Notes: generated by a model not told the origin, from the sequence alone. Positions 13,301-24,191 are shown, numbered from the stretch's first letter. The stretch is DNA of 39,800 nt from Gallionella sp. (GCA_027311105.1 DAICZN010000095.1:1-39800), one strand, 5' to 3'. Numbers and translations: made by a program.

Positions 13301-14604
13301 GTTCTTTTCATCAGCTCTTCGATATCCGCCACCGTTTTCGGTGCGGCATCGGTCAACACTTCATTGCCGTTTTCCGTGATCACGACATCGTCCTCGATGC
13401 GGATGCCGATGTTCCACAGCGCCATCGGCACGTCATCGGCGGGGCGGATGTAACAGCCGGGCTCGACGGTGAGCACCATGCCGGGTTGCAGCGCGCGCCA
13501 GTCGTTGCCGACCTTGTAATCGCCGACATCGTGCACGTCCATGCCCAGCCAGTGGCCGGTTCGGTGCATGTAGAATTTCTTGTAGGCTTCGCTTTCCAGA
13601 ACTCCATCCACGCTGCCGCTGCACAGCTTGAGGTCGATGAAGCCCTGTGCCAGAACGCGCAGCGCGGCATCGTGCGGCGCGTTCCAGGCCCGCTTTGGCA
13701 TTGCAGCCGCAATCGCGGCGGTCTGTGCGGCGAGCACGATCTCGTAGACGTCCTTCTGTGCGCCGCTGAATTTTCCGTTGACGGGAAAAGTGCGCGTGAT
13801 GTCCGAGGCGTAGCCGTCCAGTTCGCATCCCGCGTCTATCAGCAGCAGGTCGCCGTCCTTGAGCACGGCGTTGTTGCCCACATAGTGCAGCACGCAGGCA
13901 CTCGCGCCGCCGGCGACGATGGAGGTGTAGGCGGGGTTGCGCGCGCCATGGCTGCAGAACTCGTGCAGCAGTTCGGCCTCGACCTGGTATTCGAACCGGT
14001 CGGGACGGGTAAAACGCATCGCGCGTTTATGCGCTGCCGTGGAAATCGCGGCCGCGCCACGCATGATGCCGAGCTCATGGCCATCCTTGAACAAGCGCAT
14101 CTCGTTGAGCAGCGCGCGCACGTCGCGGATATCGTCCGGAGCGCGGATGCCCCCGCGCACCTTCTGCAAAACCGAGTTGCGCAACCCGAGGATGCGCCGG
14201 TCCCATCCGGCATCAAAGCCCAACGGGTAAAACAGCGCGGGCTGGTTGCCCATCAGTTCGCCCAGTTTTTCATCCAGCTGTTCTATCGGATAAGCCGCGT
14301 CGAAGCCGAATTGTTCCTGTGCGGCATCCGGGCCGAAGCGGTGGCCATCCCAGATTTCGCGTTCCAGGTTTTTTTCGCGGCAGAACAATATCGATAGTGG
14401 TGTGTCCCCGGCGACCATTACCAGCACTGCCTCAGGCTCGGTGAAGCCGCTCAGGTAATAAAAATTGCTGTCATGGCGGTATCCGTAATGCGTGTCGGCA
14501 TTGCGCGCCACTTCAGGTGCGGTCGGGATGATCGCGATGCCGCGCTGCATTTGCGTAAGCAGGCGGGTGCGGCGGTCCATGTAAACAGAGGGGTTAAAGT
14601 TCAT
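13297..14604 (-). CDS. pepP: Xaa-Pro aminopeptidase
   Basis: M24B metallopeptidase that removes N-terminal residues preceding proline. The 435-residue protein has an N-terminal aminopeptidase-P domain (NADTHYGYRHDSNFYYLSGF) and a C-terminal pita-bread domain. The dinuclear metal ligands are visible in LIDAGCELDGYASDITRTFP (two Asp), HRTGHWLGMDVHD (His), LTVEPGCYI (Glu) and GIRIEDDV (Glu). I chose ATG 14604 (MNFNPSVYM); a longer frame to 14676 runs into murU. murU ends 12 bp before it, and its TGA overlaps the GTG of ubiH, so murU-pepP-ubiH is probably one transcript. Confidence 0.94.
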   Translation of the reverse strand: MNFNPSVYMDRRTRLLTQMQRGIAIIPTAPEVARNADTHYGYRHDSNFYYLSGFTEPEAVLVMVAGDTPLSILFCREKNLEREIWDGHRFGPDAAQEQFGFDAAYPIEQLDEKLGELMGNQPALFYPLGFDAGWDRRILGLRNSVLQKVRGGIRAPDDIRDVRALLNEMRLFKDGHELGIMRGAAAISTAAHKRAMRFTRPDRFEYQVEAELLHEFCSHGARNPAYTSIVAGGASACVLHYVGNNAVLKDGDLLLIDAGCELDGYASDITRTFPVNGKFSGAQKDVYEIVLAAQTAAIAAAMPKRAWNAPHDAALRVLAQGFIDLKLCSGSVDGVLESEAYKKFYMHRTGHWLGMDVHDVGDYKVGNDWRALQPGMVLTVEPGCYIRPADDVPMALWNIGIRIEDDVVITENGNEVLTDAAPKTVADIEELMKRT

Positions 14605-14615
14605 GGCGCATTGTG

Positions 14616-15460
<845 letters not shown>

Positions 15461-16591
15461 TCAAAACGTGTAACCTTCCCTATTCATTTGTGGCTCCAGC
15501 GTGTCGAGCAGATTCAGCAGCGGCTTGAGGTCTATGTAGCGCGCGCAGGCCGCGCGCAGGTAAGCCATCACCAGGGGCAGGTCTTTCAGGTAGCCGTCCT
15601 TGCCGTCGCGGTGATAAAGGCGCGCGAAGATGCCCAGCACCTTGAGGTGGCGCTGCACACCCATCCATTCATAATCGCGATAAAACTCCGCAAAGTCGTT
15701 GTGCACCGGCAGGCCGGCCTTGCGCGCCTTTTCCCAGTAACGCACCAGCCAGTCGATGATTTCAGCTTCCTCATGGCGGATGTAGGCATCCTTGAATAGC
15801 GAGGCGAGATCATAGGTGATCGGGCCGTACACGGCATCCTGAAAGTCGATGATGCCCGGGTTGTTTTCCTCGAGTCGCATCAGGTTGCGCGAGTGGTAGT
15901 CGCGGTGCACATACACGCGCGGCTGGACGAGGTTGTTGGCGATGATGCGCATGAACACAGCCTCCAGTTTGGCGGCCTGCGCCTCGCCGAGCGCGACATT
16001 GAGGTGCCTGCCTATGTACCACTCCGGAAACAGTCGCATCTCGCGCAACAGCATGGCTTCGTCGTAGTGGGGCAACTCGTTCTCGCGGGAGGCAAGCTGA
16101 ATCCTGAGCAGCGCGTCGGTGGCGGCACCATAAAGTTCCTTTGCGGTGCCGGCGTCTCCCTCAGCCAGGGCCTGCAGGTAAGTGGTGTTGCCGAGATCCG
16201 ACAGGAGCAGGAATCCCTGTTCCAGGTCTTGCGCATACACGTGCGGTACATGCGCCCCGGCGTCCTCGAACAATTTCGCGACATGCAGGAAAGGGCGGCA
16301 ATCCTCGTGCTGTGGCGGGGCGTCCATCACGATCAGGGTACAGCCCGGGGACGGTGCGGTGAAACCGTCCGGTGCGGGGGTGATTCTATCCGTTGTTTTA
16401 TCGGGGCTTGATTGGCGCCTGCTTCCGGAGCCGGCTGATTTCGTCAACAACGCGCCACAATCGCCACCGCCGGCAAATGTGGCGCGGAAGTAGCGGCGGA
16501 AGCTGGCGTCGGCGGAAGCGGGGGCAAGCGTGAATTGCTGATCCGGGCACAGGCTGTGCAGCCACCCGGCAAGTTGTTTCTGGCGTTGCAT
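15461..16591 (-). CDS. amgK: Anomeric MurNAc/GlcNAc kinase AmgK with an inserted segment
   Basis: Aminoglycoside-phosphotransferase-fold kinase that phosphorylates MurNAc at C1, supplying MurU encoded downstream. This route returns wall sugars to UDP-MurNAc without the early de novo steps. The 376 residues show ASADASFRRYFR, LIVMDAPPQHEDCRPF, FLLLSDLGNTTYLQ, the catalytic loop VHRDYHSRNLM and the metal-binding IIDFQDAVYGPITYDLASL. About 40 residues (near 40-83, starting GGGDCGALLTKSAGSGSRRQ) are inserted in the N-lobe between TFA and CTLIVMD, where relatives are compact. This insert carries repeat copy B. The gene faces away from lptD, with starts 69 bp apart. Confidence 0.92.
   Translation of the reverse strand: MQRQKQLAGWLHSLCPDQQFTLAPASADASFRRYFRATFAGGGDCGALLTKSAGSGSRRQSSPDKTTDRITPAPDGFTAPSPGCTLIVMDAPPQHEDCRPFLHVAKLFEDAGAHVPHVYAQDLEQGFLLLSDLGNTTYLQALAEGDAGTAKELYGAATDALLRIQLASRENELPHYDEAMLLREMRLFPEWYIGRHLNVALGEAQAAKLEAVFMRIIANNLVQPRVYVHRDYHSRNLMRLEENNPGIIDFQDAVYGPITYDLASLFKDAYIRHEEAEIIDWLVRYWEKARKAGLPVHNDFAEFYRDYEWMGVQRHLKVLGIFARLYHRDGKDGYLKDLPLVMAYLRAACARYIDLKPLLNLLDTLEPQMNREGYTF
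16412..16468 (+). repeat. In-frame repeat copy B inside amgK
   Basis: These 57 bases align without gaps to 6941-6997 in prlC (42 of 57 identical by hand count). The best block ends CAATCGCCACC in both. In amgK it is translated on the minus strand as GDCGALLTKSAGS; the same strand of the prlC copy would read GDCDTLLAKPAVC. The coding sense therefore differs between the two hosts, but both remain open. Confidence 0.72.
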
Positions 16592-16660
16592 GTTGGGTTC
16601 TCAATTGCACTTGATGTTAAACTGCCGCGAGTTTATCACCTTACTATATTGCTGCGCGTT

Positions 16661-18964
16661 ATGCGGGTCCGTCATAAATCTCTCGCCATACTTTTACTGT
16701 GTTTTCTTGCGCGTCAGGCTTGTGCCGAGGATACGCTTGGGCTGCGCATGGATCGGACGCCCCTGACCGCGACGGGCATAGATCCGGGAGCGCCCTCGGT
16801 GATCGAGGCAGACAATCTGGTGGGGCAGAAGGAAAGTGAGATCAAGGCGACTGGCAATGTGACCCTGCGCCAGGGCAGCCAGTCAGTTCGCGCAGACCAG
16901 TTGCTGTATCAGCAAAACACGCATCAAGTCGATGCCCAGGGCTCGGTTGTGCTGATGCAGGAGGGCAGCACCATGAGCGGCCCGCGCCTGCAATTCAATA
17001 TGGATAGCGGTGCCGGAACGATGGACCAGCCGCAATACAGCTTGAAGAATAACGGCGGGCGCGGCACGGCTGACATTGTGCACATCCAGGACAATCAGCA
17101 CTACAACATGGATAATGCCACCTACACCACCTGTCCCGCGGGTAACCAGGACTGGTACCTGGATGTGGGCACGCTGGCAATCAACCGCGAAACCCAGATT
17201 GGCACAGCCCACAGCGCAGTCCTGGATTTTAAGGGCGTGCCGATTTTGTATTCACCGTGGATGGATTTTGCGCTCAATAACCAGCGCAAGTCCGGTTTCC
17301 TGTCGCCGATATACGGGACTACGGTAACGGGCGGTCCCGAATTGACTTTGCCGTATTACTTGAATATCGCGCCGAATCTTGATGCGACAATTGCCCCCCG
17401 CTATCTGGCCAAGCGCGGTTTGATGCTCAACGATGAATTCCGCTATATGGGGGTCGGGTATAGCGGAATGCTTAATGCCGATGTGCTGCCGAATGATGCC
17501 ATTACCCACACCAGCCGATCCCGCTTTGCCTGGCAGGATAACCAGACATTAGGGAAAGATCTGAGCGGCTACGTAAATTACACCCATGTCAGCGACAGTG
17601 CATATTTCATCGATCTGGGCAATACGATAGCTGACACATCGCAGGTAGACCTGCTGCAGGAGGTTGGACTTAACTATAACCCGGGCGACTTGACTTCCAT
17701 GCTGCGCGTACAGCACTATCAGACCCTGCAAAATCTCTACGCGCCCATCATTCAACCCTATACGCTTTCGCCGCAATTGACTATTGGTACCGAACAAATT
17801 CATTCCGGTGCGGACGTTGCTCTTGCCAGCGAGTTTGTCGATTTCACTCATCCGACTGCGGTGAACGGATCGCGACTGGTGCTCAATCCCAGCGTCAGTT
17901 ATCCGTTGATCAACAATTCACCGTTTTATCTCACGCCAAAAGCATCTTTGAGCGCCACATATTATGCGTTGGGTGCCAACAACGTCGGAAATTTACCGAA
18001 TGCCGCGCGCGTGTTGCCGCTTTTTAGTCTGGATAGCGGTGTTGCTTTTGACCGCCAAACGAACATGTTCGGCGGGGATTATCGGCAAACGCTGGAGCCG
18101 CGCGCCTATTATGTATATGTGCCGTACCGGGACCAATCGATGTTGCCCAATTTTGATTCGGATCTGGCCGATTTCAATTTCACCCAGATATTCACGGAAA
18201 ACCGGTTTTCCGGCAGTGACCGTATCGGCGATGCCAATCAAATCACCCTGGCGACCACGTCCCGTTTGGTGGAGCAGAACACCGGCATGGAAAGGTTAAA
18301 ATTGATGCTGGGTGAGCGCATCAGTTTTATAACGCCGCGTGTAACGCTGCCAGCGCTGCCAGCCACAACCCTTGCCACCGCCACTGGAACCACTGTTACC
18401 AATACCACCACCAATGTCACCACCACAACCACACCCTCTTATATTCCGGCCACAACGATAGGCAGGTCCGATATTTTGCTGGCGGCTTCCGGACAGGTGT
18501 CGAGGGCGGCATCAGTGGACAGCGAGTTGCAGTACGATCCGACCCAATCACAGGCGCAACTTTACAATGTTGCGACACATTACAATCCCGAAGCGGGGAA
18601 GGTGCTCAACCTGGGTTATCGCTTTGACCGAAATACGGTGCGCCAGGTCGATTTCTCTACACAATGGCCGGTATTCAACCGCTGGCATATGCTGGGACGC
18701 TGGAACTATTCGATACAGGATCGCCAGATTTTGAATGCGATTGCGGGGCTTGAGTATACCCAGTCCTGTTGGACGCTGCGTATCGTTGCGCAGCGTTTTG
18801 CAATCGCCACATTGCAAACCAATACCACTTTTTTTGTGCAGCTTGATTTGAGCGATGTGATCAAGGTCGGCTCAGATCCCATGGATGTGCTAAAACAGGG
18901 CATTACCGGTTATACCAATTTAAACAATCAGCCCGTCAACAAACCTGCCCAGGGTATTCAGTGA
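16661..18964 (+). CDS. lptD: LPS-assembly outer membrane protein LptD
   Basis: Outer-membrane beta-barrel that inserts lipopolysaccharide into the outer leaflet with LptE. The 767-residue product starts with a signal peptide ending at about RQACA-ED. An LptA-like periplasmic domain follows (about 45-155: ATGNVTLRQGSQSVRADQLLY and related), then the barrel. The mature protein has just two Cys, in TTCPAG and QSCWTL, matching one of the two inter-domain disulfides of E. coli LptD. A Thr-rich stretch at about 567-590 (TATGTTVTNTTTNVTTTTT) looks like a low-complexity extracellular loop. ATG 16661 was chosen for the signal peptide; the frame is open to 16535. surA follows immediately. Confidence 0.95.
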   Translation: MRVRHKSLAILLLCFLARQACAEDTLGLRMDRTPLTATGIDPGAPSVIEADNLVGQKESEIKATGNVTLRQGSQSVRADQLLYQQNTHQVDAQGSVVLMQEGSTMSGPRLQFNMDSGAGTMDQPQYSLKNNGGRGTADIVHIQDNQHYNMDNATYTTCPAGNQDWYLDVGTLAINRETQIGTAHSAVLDFKGVPILYSPWMDFALNNQRKSGFLSPIYGTTVTGGPELTLPYYLNIAPNLDATIAPRYLAKRGLMLNDEFRYMGVGYSGMLNADVLPNDAITHTSRSRFAWQDNQTLGKDLSGYVNYTHVSDSAYFIDLGNTIADTSQVDLLQEVGLNYNPGDLTSMLRVQHYQTLQNLYAPIIQPYTLSPQLTIGTEQIHSGADVALASEFVDFTHPTAVNGSRLVLNPSVSYPLINNSPFYLTPKASLSATYYALGANNVGNLPNAARVLPLFSLDSGVAFDRQTNMFGGDYRQTLEPRAYYVYVPYRDQSMLPNFDSDLADFNFTQIFTENRFSGSDRIGDANQITLATTSRLVEQNTGMERLKLMLGERISFITPRVTLPALPATTLATATGTTVTNTTTNVTTTTTPSYIPATTIGRSDILLAASGQVSRAASVDSELQYDPTQSQAQLYNVATHYNPEAGKVLNLGYRFDRNTVRQVDFSTQWPVFNRWHMLGRWNYSIQDRQILNAIAGLEYTQSCWTLRIVAQRFAIATLQTNTTFFVQLDLSDVIKVGSDPMDVLKQGITGYTNLNNQPVNKPAQGIQ

Positions 18965-18981
18965 TTATGGAAAGAAGAAAA

Positions 18982-20367
18982 ATGCGAATTATGACTCTCA
19001 TGCTGTGCTGTGCATTTTCCCTGCTGCAAACCGCCTATGGTGCCGGCATGCAAACCGGCCAGGACATGCAAAACATGGCATCGCCAAAGAACGCGTCTCC
19101 GGCCGTTGAGACCCCAAAAATAGACCCGCAACAACAAGTCGGGGTGATCGATTCGGTGGTTGTGGTGGTCAATGATGATGTGATCACCCGCAACGAACTG
19201 GATGAACGGGTTCGCGAAGTGGTGCGCCAGTTACAGAAGCAGAATACACCACTGCCCGCTGCCGACGTGCTGGAAAAACAGATTCTCGAGCGCATGGTCA
19301 TGGATATGTTGCAGGCGCAGTACGCCAGGGAAACCGGTGTGCGTGTGGATGATGCTCAGTTGAACCAGGCGATGACGCGTATCGCCCAGCAGAACAAATT
19401 CCCGTCGTTGGCAGCTTTCCGCGCCAAACTGGAAGCCAGCGGCGTTGATTTTGACAAATTCCGCGAAGAAATTCGCGGCGAGATCATTTCGACGCGGCTA
19501 CGCGAGCGGGAAATTGAAAGCAAGCTCGTTATCAGCGATGGTGAAGTTGATAATTACCTCGCCAACAAAGCCAGGATGGGTAATTCCGGGGAAGAATTCC
19601 ACCTCGCCCACATACTGGTGGTGATCCCTGAACAGGCCAGCGCGGCAAATATCCAGGCGGCGCACGAGCGTGCGGAAAATGCGCTGAGCCAGTTGAAGGG
19701 AGGTGCTGATTTTGCCCAGGTGGCAGCGGGCAGTTCGGATGCCAAGGACGCTCTAAAGGGCGGTGATCTGGGCTGGCTGCCCGGCGATCGAATTCCACCG
19801 TTATTTTCGAATGAGTTGCAAAACCTTAAAGTTGGCCAAATTACTGATGTGTTGCGCAGCCCGAGCGGTTTTCATATCCTCAAGCTGATAGACAAGCGCA
19901 GCGCTAATGCGCCGGTTCTGATCACCCAGACTCATGCAAGGCATATCTTGATCAAGACCAGTGAGATCGTGCCGGAAGCCGAGGCCAAGATCCAAATCCT
20001 GGAAATCATGCAGCGTATCGAATCGGGCGCTGATTTTGCCGCGCAGGCCAAAAGATATTCGCAGGACGGCAGCGCGCAGGAAGGCGGCGATCTGGGCTGG
20101 CTGTCTCCCGGCCAGACTGTGACGGGGTTTGAAGACGAGATGAACAAGCTGCAACCCGGGCAAATGGGGGTCGTTCAAACTCAATTCGGCTGGCACCTGA
20201 TCCAGGTGCTGGGGCGTCGCGACGCCGATGTAAGTGTTGAGCAGAAGCGCCAGCAGGCGCGTATCGCAATAGGCACGTTCAAGTCAGATGACCAGTTTCA
20301 GGACTGGTTGCGCCAATTGCGCGACCGGGCTTTCATTGAATACCATCTTGCCGCCGCCAACAAGTAG
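18982..20367 (+). CDS. surA: Periplasmic chaperone/peptidyl-prolyl isomerase SurA
   Basis: Chaperone for outer-membrane proteins, including LptD encoded just upstream. The 461-residue product has a signal peptide (ends near AYGA), a SurA N-terminal domain (VVVVNDDVITRNELDERV onward) and two parvulin domains. The first begins HLAHILVVIP with KGGDLGWLPGDRIP, the second THARHILIKTS with EGGDLGWLSPGQTV. A short C-terminal helix ends the protein. I chose ATG 18982 because GGAAAGAAG precedes it and the signal peptide then has normal length; GTG 18961 and ATG 18967 are alternatives. Spacing to lptD (about 17 bp) and pdxA (3 bp) supports an operon. Confidence 0.95.
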   Translation: MRIMTLMLCCAFSLLQTAYGAGMQTGQDMQNMASPKNASPAVETPKIDPQQQVGVIDSVVVVVNDDVITRNELDERVREVVRQLQKQNTPLPAADVLEKQILERMVMDMLQAQYARETGVRVDDAQLNQAMTRIAQQNKFPSLAAFRAKLEASGVDFDKFREEIRGEIISTRLREREIESKLVISDGEVDNYLANKARMGNSGEEFHLAHILVVIPEQASAANIQAAHERAENALSQLKGGADFAQVAAGSSDAKDALKGGDLGWLPGDRIPPLFSNELQNLKVGQITDVLRSPSGFHILKLIDKRSANAPVLITQTHARHILIKTSEIVPEAEAKIQILEIMQRIESGADFAAQAKRYSQDGSAQEGGDLGWLSPGQTVTGFEDEMNKLQPGQMGVVQTQFGWHLIQVLGRRDADVSVEQKRQQARIAIGTFKSDDQFQDWLRQLRDRAFIEYHLAAANK

Positions 20368-20370
20368 CCG

Positions 20371-21393
20371 GTGAGCATCGCTGTGCATTTCGCCCCACTG
20401 GCAATTACTTCCGGCGAGCCTGCGGGTATCGGCCCCGATCTGTGTGTGCAGCTTGCCGACACATCATTCAGTGTCCCATTCGTCGTCATAGCCGACAAGA
20501 AATTGTTGCAACAACGGGCCGCGCAACTCGGTATTGCCGTTGAAATAACGGATTTTGTGGCAGGGCAGAAAATTGTCCGGCAACCCGGCACCATGCCGGT
20601 TGTCGATGTGCCGCTGGCGGCGGAATGCCATCCCGGTGTACTGAGCGCGGCCAACAGCGGATATGTGCTGGCAACATTGAGGCGAGCTTTGCAAGGCTGT
20701 CTGGGGGGCGAATTCTCGGGCATGGTTACGGCTCCGGTACACAAGGGCATCATCAATGATGCGGGCATTCCATTTACCGGGCATACCGAATTCCTTGCCG
20801 AGCAAACCGGCGCGAGCCAGGTGGTGATGATGCTGGTCGGCGGCGGGATGCGCGTGGCACTGGCCACCACTCACTTGGCTTTGAGGGACGTATCCGCCGC
20901 GATTACAGCACCCTTGCTGGAAAACGTGTTGCGCATTATCCAGCGGGACCTGCAAGGCCGCTTCGGCATCCCGAATCCGAAAGTTCTCGTTGCCGGTTTA
21001 AATCCTCATGCTGGCGAGGGCGGTTATCTGGGGCGTGAAGAGATCGAAGTGATGATACCTGTCCTCGACAGGTTGCGGTCAGAAGGCATGAATATCAGCG
21101 AACCGCTGCCCGCCGATACCCTGTTTACGCCGCAAAAGCTGGCGCAGTGCGACTGCGTGTTGACCATGTATCACGACCAGGGGCTGCCGGTGTTGAAACA
21201 CGCCAGTTTTGGCCAGGGTGTGAACGTAACGCTCGGCCTGCCCCTCATCCGCACATCGGTGGATCATGGCACGGCCCTGGATCTGGCGGGTACCGGCAAG
21301 GCCGACAGCGGCAGCCTGATCGAGGCGGTCAGGCTGGCGGCACAAATGGCGGAATGCGAACCGGCGCAAAATGGTGCACGGTCAAACACATGA
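20371..21393 (+). CDS. pdxA: 4-hydroxythreonine-4-phosphate dehydrogenase
   Basis: NAD-dependent enzyme of pyridoxal 5'-phosphate synthesis. The 340 residues include [13 protein letters not shown] at the N-terminus, [23 protein letters not shown] (metal-binding His), [13 protein letters not shown] (second His) and [12 protein letters not shown] (third His), then [18 protein letters not shown]. It starts with GTG 20371, only 3 bp after surA; a second in-frame GTG lies four codons in. Its stop overlaps the rsmA ATG (ATGA). The surA-pdxA-rsmA order is the standard proteobacterial arrangement. Confidence 0.95.
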   Translation: MSIAVHFAPLAITSGEPAGIGPDLCVQLADTSFSVPFVVIADKKLLQQRAAQLGIAVEITDFVAGQKIVRQPGTMPVVDVPLAAECHPGVLSAANSGYVLATLRRALQGCLGGEFSGMVTAPVHKGIINDAGIPFTGHTEFLAEQTGASQVVMMLVGGGMRVALATTHLALRDVSAAITAPLLENVLRIIQRDLQGRFGIPNPKVLVAGLNPHAGEGGYLGREEIEVMIPVLDRLRSEGMNISEPLPADTLFTPQKLAQCDCVLTMYHDQGLPVLKHASFGQGVNVTLGLPLIRTSVDHGTALDLAGTGKADSGSLIEAVRLAAQMAECEPAQNGARSNT

Positions 21394-22178
21394 GCGCGCA
21401 TAAAGCCAAGAAAAAGTTCGGCCAGAATTTCCTGGTCGACGAGCGGATCATTGCAGACATCATCAACGCGATCCATCCGGAGCCGGAAGACAATATGGTG
21501 GAGATCGGGCCCGGGCTGGGCGCGCTGACGCGCCCGTTGCTGAAGAGGCTGAATCATCTGCATGTGGTGGAGATAGACCGCGACATCATCGCGCTTCTGG
21601 AAAACGACTACCCCCAGGACAAGGAAAATTCGAAACTGATTATCCATGCCGGAGATGCGCTGGAGTTTGATTTTGCCCGCCTTGGGACACCGCTGCGCAT
21701 CGTCGGCAACTTGCCTTACAACATCTCCTCGCCGTTGTTGTTCCACTTTGCAACTTATGCCGACCGCATTACCGACATGCATTTCATGCTGCAGAACGAA
21801 GTGGTGGAACGCATGGTGGCCGCGCCTTCCACGCCGGAATACGGGCGCTTGTCGGTGATGCTGCAATACCGGTTTCACATGGAAAAACTGCTCGACGTGC
21901 CGCCGGAATCTTTCCGTCCCGCGCCCAAAGTGGATTCCGCGATCGTGCGCATGGTTCCGCTGCCCGCAAGCGAAATCGCGGTGCGCAACGAAAAGCTGTT
22001 TGCTGCGATTGTCAGAACTGCATTTGGGCAACGCCGCAAGACATTGCGCAACACGCTGAGGAGTTATCTGGAAGAGACGAATTTTGAAATGCTGGGGATC
22101 AATCCTCAATTTCGCGCCGAAAATCTGAGTGTGGCGGATTTTGCGAAAGTGGCGAATTATCTGGATGAGAAGGCATAG
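21390..22178 (+). CDS. rsmA: 16S rRNA dimethyladenosine transferase RsmA (KsgA)
   Basis: SAM-dependent enzyme that dimethylates two adjacent adenosines near the 3' end of 16S rRNA, a late check in small-subunit assembly. The 262 residues show [11 protein letters not shown] at the start, the SAM motif [15 protein letters not shown], the acidic VVEIDRD and the catalytic motif [13 protein letters not shown]. The C-terminal helical domain has [15 protein letters not shown] 21390 overlaps the pdxA TGA. It is convergent with gloA. Confidence 0.97.
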   Translation: MSAHKAKKKFGQNFLVDERIIADIINAIHPEPEDNMVEIGPGLGALTRPLLKRLNHLHVVEIDRDIIALLENDYPQDKENSKLIIHAGDALEFDFARLGTPLRIVGNLPYNISSPLLFHFATYADRITDMHFMLQNEVVERMVAAPSTPEYGRLSVMLQYRFHMEKLLDVPPESFRPAPKVDSAIVRMVPLPASEIAVRNEKLFAAIVRTAFGQRRKTLRNTLRSYLEETNFEMLGINPQFRAENLSVADFAKVANYLDEKA

Positions 22179-22227
22179 AGCAAGTCCGCCGGGGGTGGTC
22201 CGGCATCCGGTGTTTACGAACTAAGCC

Positions 22228-22617
22228 TCAGCCCGTTTTCTTCTGGACCAATTCGATTTTGTACCCATCCGGGTCTTCGACAAAAGCGATCACTGTGCTG
22301 CCGTGCATCATCTTGCCGGCCTCGCGTACTACCTTGCCGCCGCGTTGCTTGATGTTTTCACAGGCTGCATAGGCGTCTTCCACTTCGATCGCGGTGTGGC
22401 CGTAGGCATTGCCGAGTTCATATTTTCCCACGCCCCAGTTGTGGGTGAGTTCGATCACCGCGCCGCTGTCCTCGTCGGTGTAACCCACGAAGGCCAGGGT
22501 AAATTTTCCGTCAGGATAGTCGTTGCGGCGCAGCAGCTTCATGCCGAGCACGCCGGTATAAAAGGAAAGGGATTTTTCAAGATCGGCTACGCGCAGCATG
22601 GTGTGAAGAATTCGCAT
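22228..22617 (-). CDS. gloA: Lactoylglutathione lyase (glyoxalase I)
   Basis: Converts the methylglyoxal-glutathione hemithioacetal to S-lactoylglutathione. The 129-residue protein has the four metal ligands at the same positions I recall for E. coli GloA: H5, E56, H74 and E122. The family segments [34 protein letters not shown] and [11 protein letters not shown] are clear. I chose ATG 22617 ([10 protein letters not shown]), preceded by AAGGAA; the frame is open to 22755 but that part is not family-like. It is divergent from thiD and convergent with rsmA. Confidence 0.96.
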   Translation of the reverse strand: MRILHTMLRVADLEKSLSFYTGVLGMKLLRRNDYPDGKFTLAFVGYTDEDSGAVIELTHNWGVGKYELGNAYGHTAIEVEDAYAACENIKQRGGKVVREAGKMMHGSTVIAFVEDPDGYKIELVQKKTG

Positions 22618-22671
22618 CGGATTCCTTTCATGTTGAAGTATGACTTTGTGTTCGGTAGCCCTGCTACATAG

Positions 22672-22702
22672 GGTAAAATGCCAACCTGTAATGTATTTTA
22701 CC
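22672..22702. promoter_or_regulatory. Dyad in the thiD/gloA intergenic region
   Basis: GGTAAAAT (22672-22679) and ATTTTACC (22695-22702) form a perfect 8-bp inverted repeat with a 15-nt centre. The left arm contains TAAAAT (22674-22679), a plausible -10 for thiD with a weak TTCGGT 17 nt upstream. It could be an operator or a hairpin at the start of the thiD transcript. No THI-box-like element is visible. Confidence 0.35.
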
Positions 22703-22715
22703 ATTAGCCCACAAC

Positions 22716-23558
22716 ATGACCGAACCATTTCCGCTAGTAATGAGTTTTGCCGCAACCGATCCCAGCGGGGGAGCCGGTTTGCAGGCGGATCTGTTGACCA
22801 TTTCCAGCATGGGCTGCCATCCGCTGTCGGTTGTAACGGCCATCACCGTGCAGGACACCAGCGGGGTGGACGATGTGTTGCCGATAGATCCGGAATGGGT
22901 CGCTGATCAGGCGCGGGCCATGCTGGAAGACGTTCCGGTGGCTGCCTTCAAGATCGGTTTGCTGGGCAGTGTGGAAAACATTGCCGCGATTGCCGAGGTG
23001 TTGTCGGATTATCCCGATATTCCTTTGGTGCTCGATCCGGTATTGGCTTCAGGACGCGGCGACGAGCTGGCGAATGACGACATGCTGGACGCAATGCGCG
23101 AATTGCTGATTCCGCAGACTACCATTCTCACGCCGAACAGCATCGAGGCGCGCAGGCTGGCGCTGAACGAAGATAACGAAGAAGACGATCCATCACTGGA
23201 AGAATGCGCGAAACGGCTTTTGAACATGGGCTGTGAATATGTGCTGATCACCGGCACCCATGAGCAGACCCCGAAGGTTATCAATACGCTGTATAGCGCT
23301 CACGGGGTGGTAAGCAGTGACAGCTGGACGCGTTTGCCGGGAATTTACCACGGCTCGGGCTGCACCCTGGCGGCGGCGATTGCGGCGCTATTGGCACAGG
23401 GTGTGAGCGTGCCCGAGGCGGTCAAGGAGGCGCAGGAATATACGTGGCAAACTTTGAATGCCGGCTTTCGTCCCGGTATGGGGCAGCATATTCCTGACCG
23501 TTTGTTTTGGGCGCGCGGCGAAGAGGACGATGAGCAACAGCCGGAACTGCCTAATTAG
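22716..23558 (+). CDS. thiD: Hydroxymethylpyrimidine/phosphomethylpyrimidine kinase
   Basis: Phosphorylates HMP and HMP-P for thiamin synthesis. The 280 residues show the ribokinase-like fold: [57 protein letters not shown] and the anion-hole motif [13 protein letters not shown]. The C-terminal tail is acidic ([12 protein letters not shown]). thiE begins inside its last 29 bases in another frame, so the two thiamin genes are coupled. The ATG at 22716 follows a short leader after the dyad described above. Confidence 0.95.
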   Translation: MTEPFPLVMSFAATDPSGGAGLQADLLTISSMGCHPLSVVTAITVQDTSGVDDVLPIDPEWVADQARAMLEDVPVAAFKIGLLGSVENIAAIAEVLSDYPDIPLVLDPVLASGRGDELANDDMLDAMRELLIPQTTILTPNSIEARRLALNEDNEEDDPSLEECAKRLLNMGCEYVLITGTHEQTPKVINTLYSAHGVVSSDSWTRLPGIYHGSGCTLAAAIAALLAQGVSVPEAVKEAQEYTWQTLNAGFRPGMGQHIPDRLFWARGEEDDEQQPELPN

Positions 23559-24165
23559 GGGCTTGTACGCAATCACCCCGGACGAAACAGACACGCCAGA
23601 GTTGTTGCGCAAAGTTCGTCTGGCTTTGATGGGCGGTGCACGGGTACTGCAGTACCGCAACAAAATCGCCGGTGATGCAATGCGATTGGAACAGGCCGTC
23701 GCATTACGCGAATTGACGCATGAATTCTCCGTGCCGCTTGTTATCAATGACGATGTGCTGCTGGCGCAGCAGGCAGATGCTGACGGTGTGCATTTGGGCG
23801 GCAAGGACGGCAGTGTGGCTGCTGCCCGCGAGATTCTGGGCGGCACCAGTCTGATCGGGGTATCTTGTTATAATCAACTGGGATTGGCGCGCATGGCTGT
23901 CCAGCAGGGAGCCGATTATGTGGCATTCGGCAGTTTTTTCCCGTCGACGGTGAAACCTGATGCGGTGTCGGCCACACCTGATCTGTTGTTGCGGGCGCGC
24001 CGCGAGATCGCGGTTCCACTGGTGGCGATAGGAGGCATCACGGTGCACAATGCCGGCCAGTTGCTGGAAGCCGGTGCGGATGCGCTGGCGGTGATTTCAG
24101 CGGTATTCGGTGCAACGGATGTTGAAAGTGCAGCACGACGGTTTTCAACCTTGAATTATTCCTGA
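23530..24165 (+). CDS. thiE: Thiamin phosphate synthase
   Basis: Joins HMP-PP and thiazole phosphate to thiamin phosphate. The 211-residue TIM-barrel protein shows [15 protein letters not shown] (pyrophosphate contact), [38 protein letters not shown] and [27 protein letters not shown] 23530 overlaps the 3' end of thiD by 29 nt; the frame is open upstream only because of thiD composition. hemL follows after 26 bp. Confidence 0.95.
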   Translation: MSNSRNCLIRGLYAITPDETDTPELLRKVRLALMGGARVLQYRNKIAGDAMRLEQAVALRELTHEFSVPLVINDDVLLAQQADADGVHLGGKDGSVAAAREILGGTSLIGVSCYNQLGLARMAVQQGADYVAFGSFFPSTVKPDAVSATPDLLLRARREIAVPLVAIGGITVHNAGQLLEAGADALAVISAVFGATDVESAARRFSTLNYS

Positions 24166-24191
24166 AATTACTTTTACAGAAAATAAGCAAT

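Noticed and set aside
12569-14397. Two long plus-strand frames opposite ubiH and pepP
   Set aside because: Antisense shadows of clear minus-strand enzymes, with no recognisable domains.
22187-22203. CCGCCGGGGGTGGTCCGGCA as a third copy of the inner repeat
   Set aside because: Only about 20 bases resemble the repeat start, and nothing further matches.
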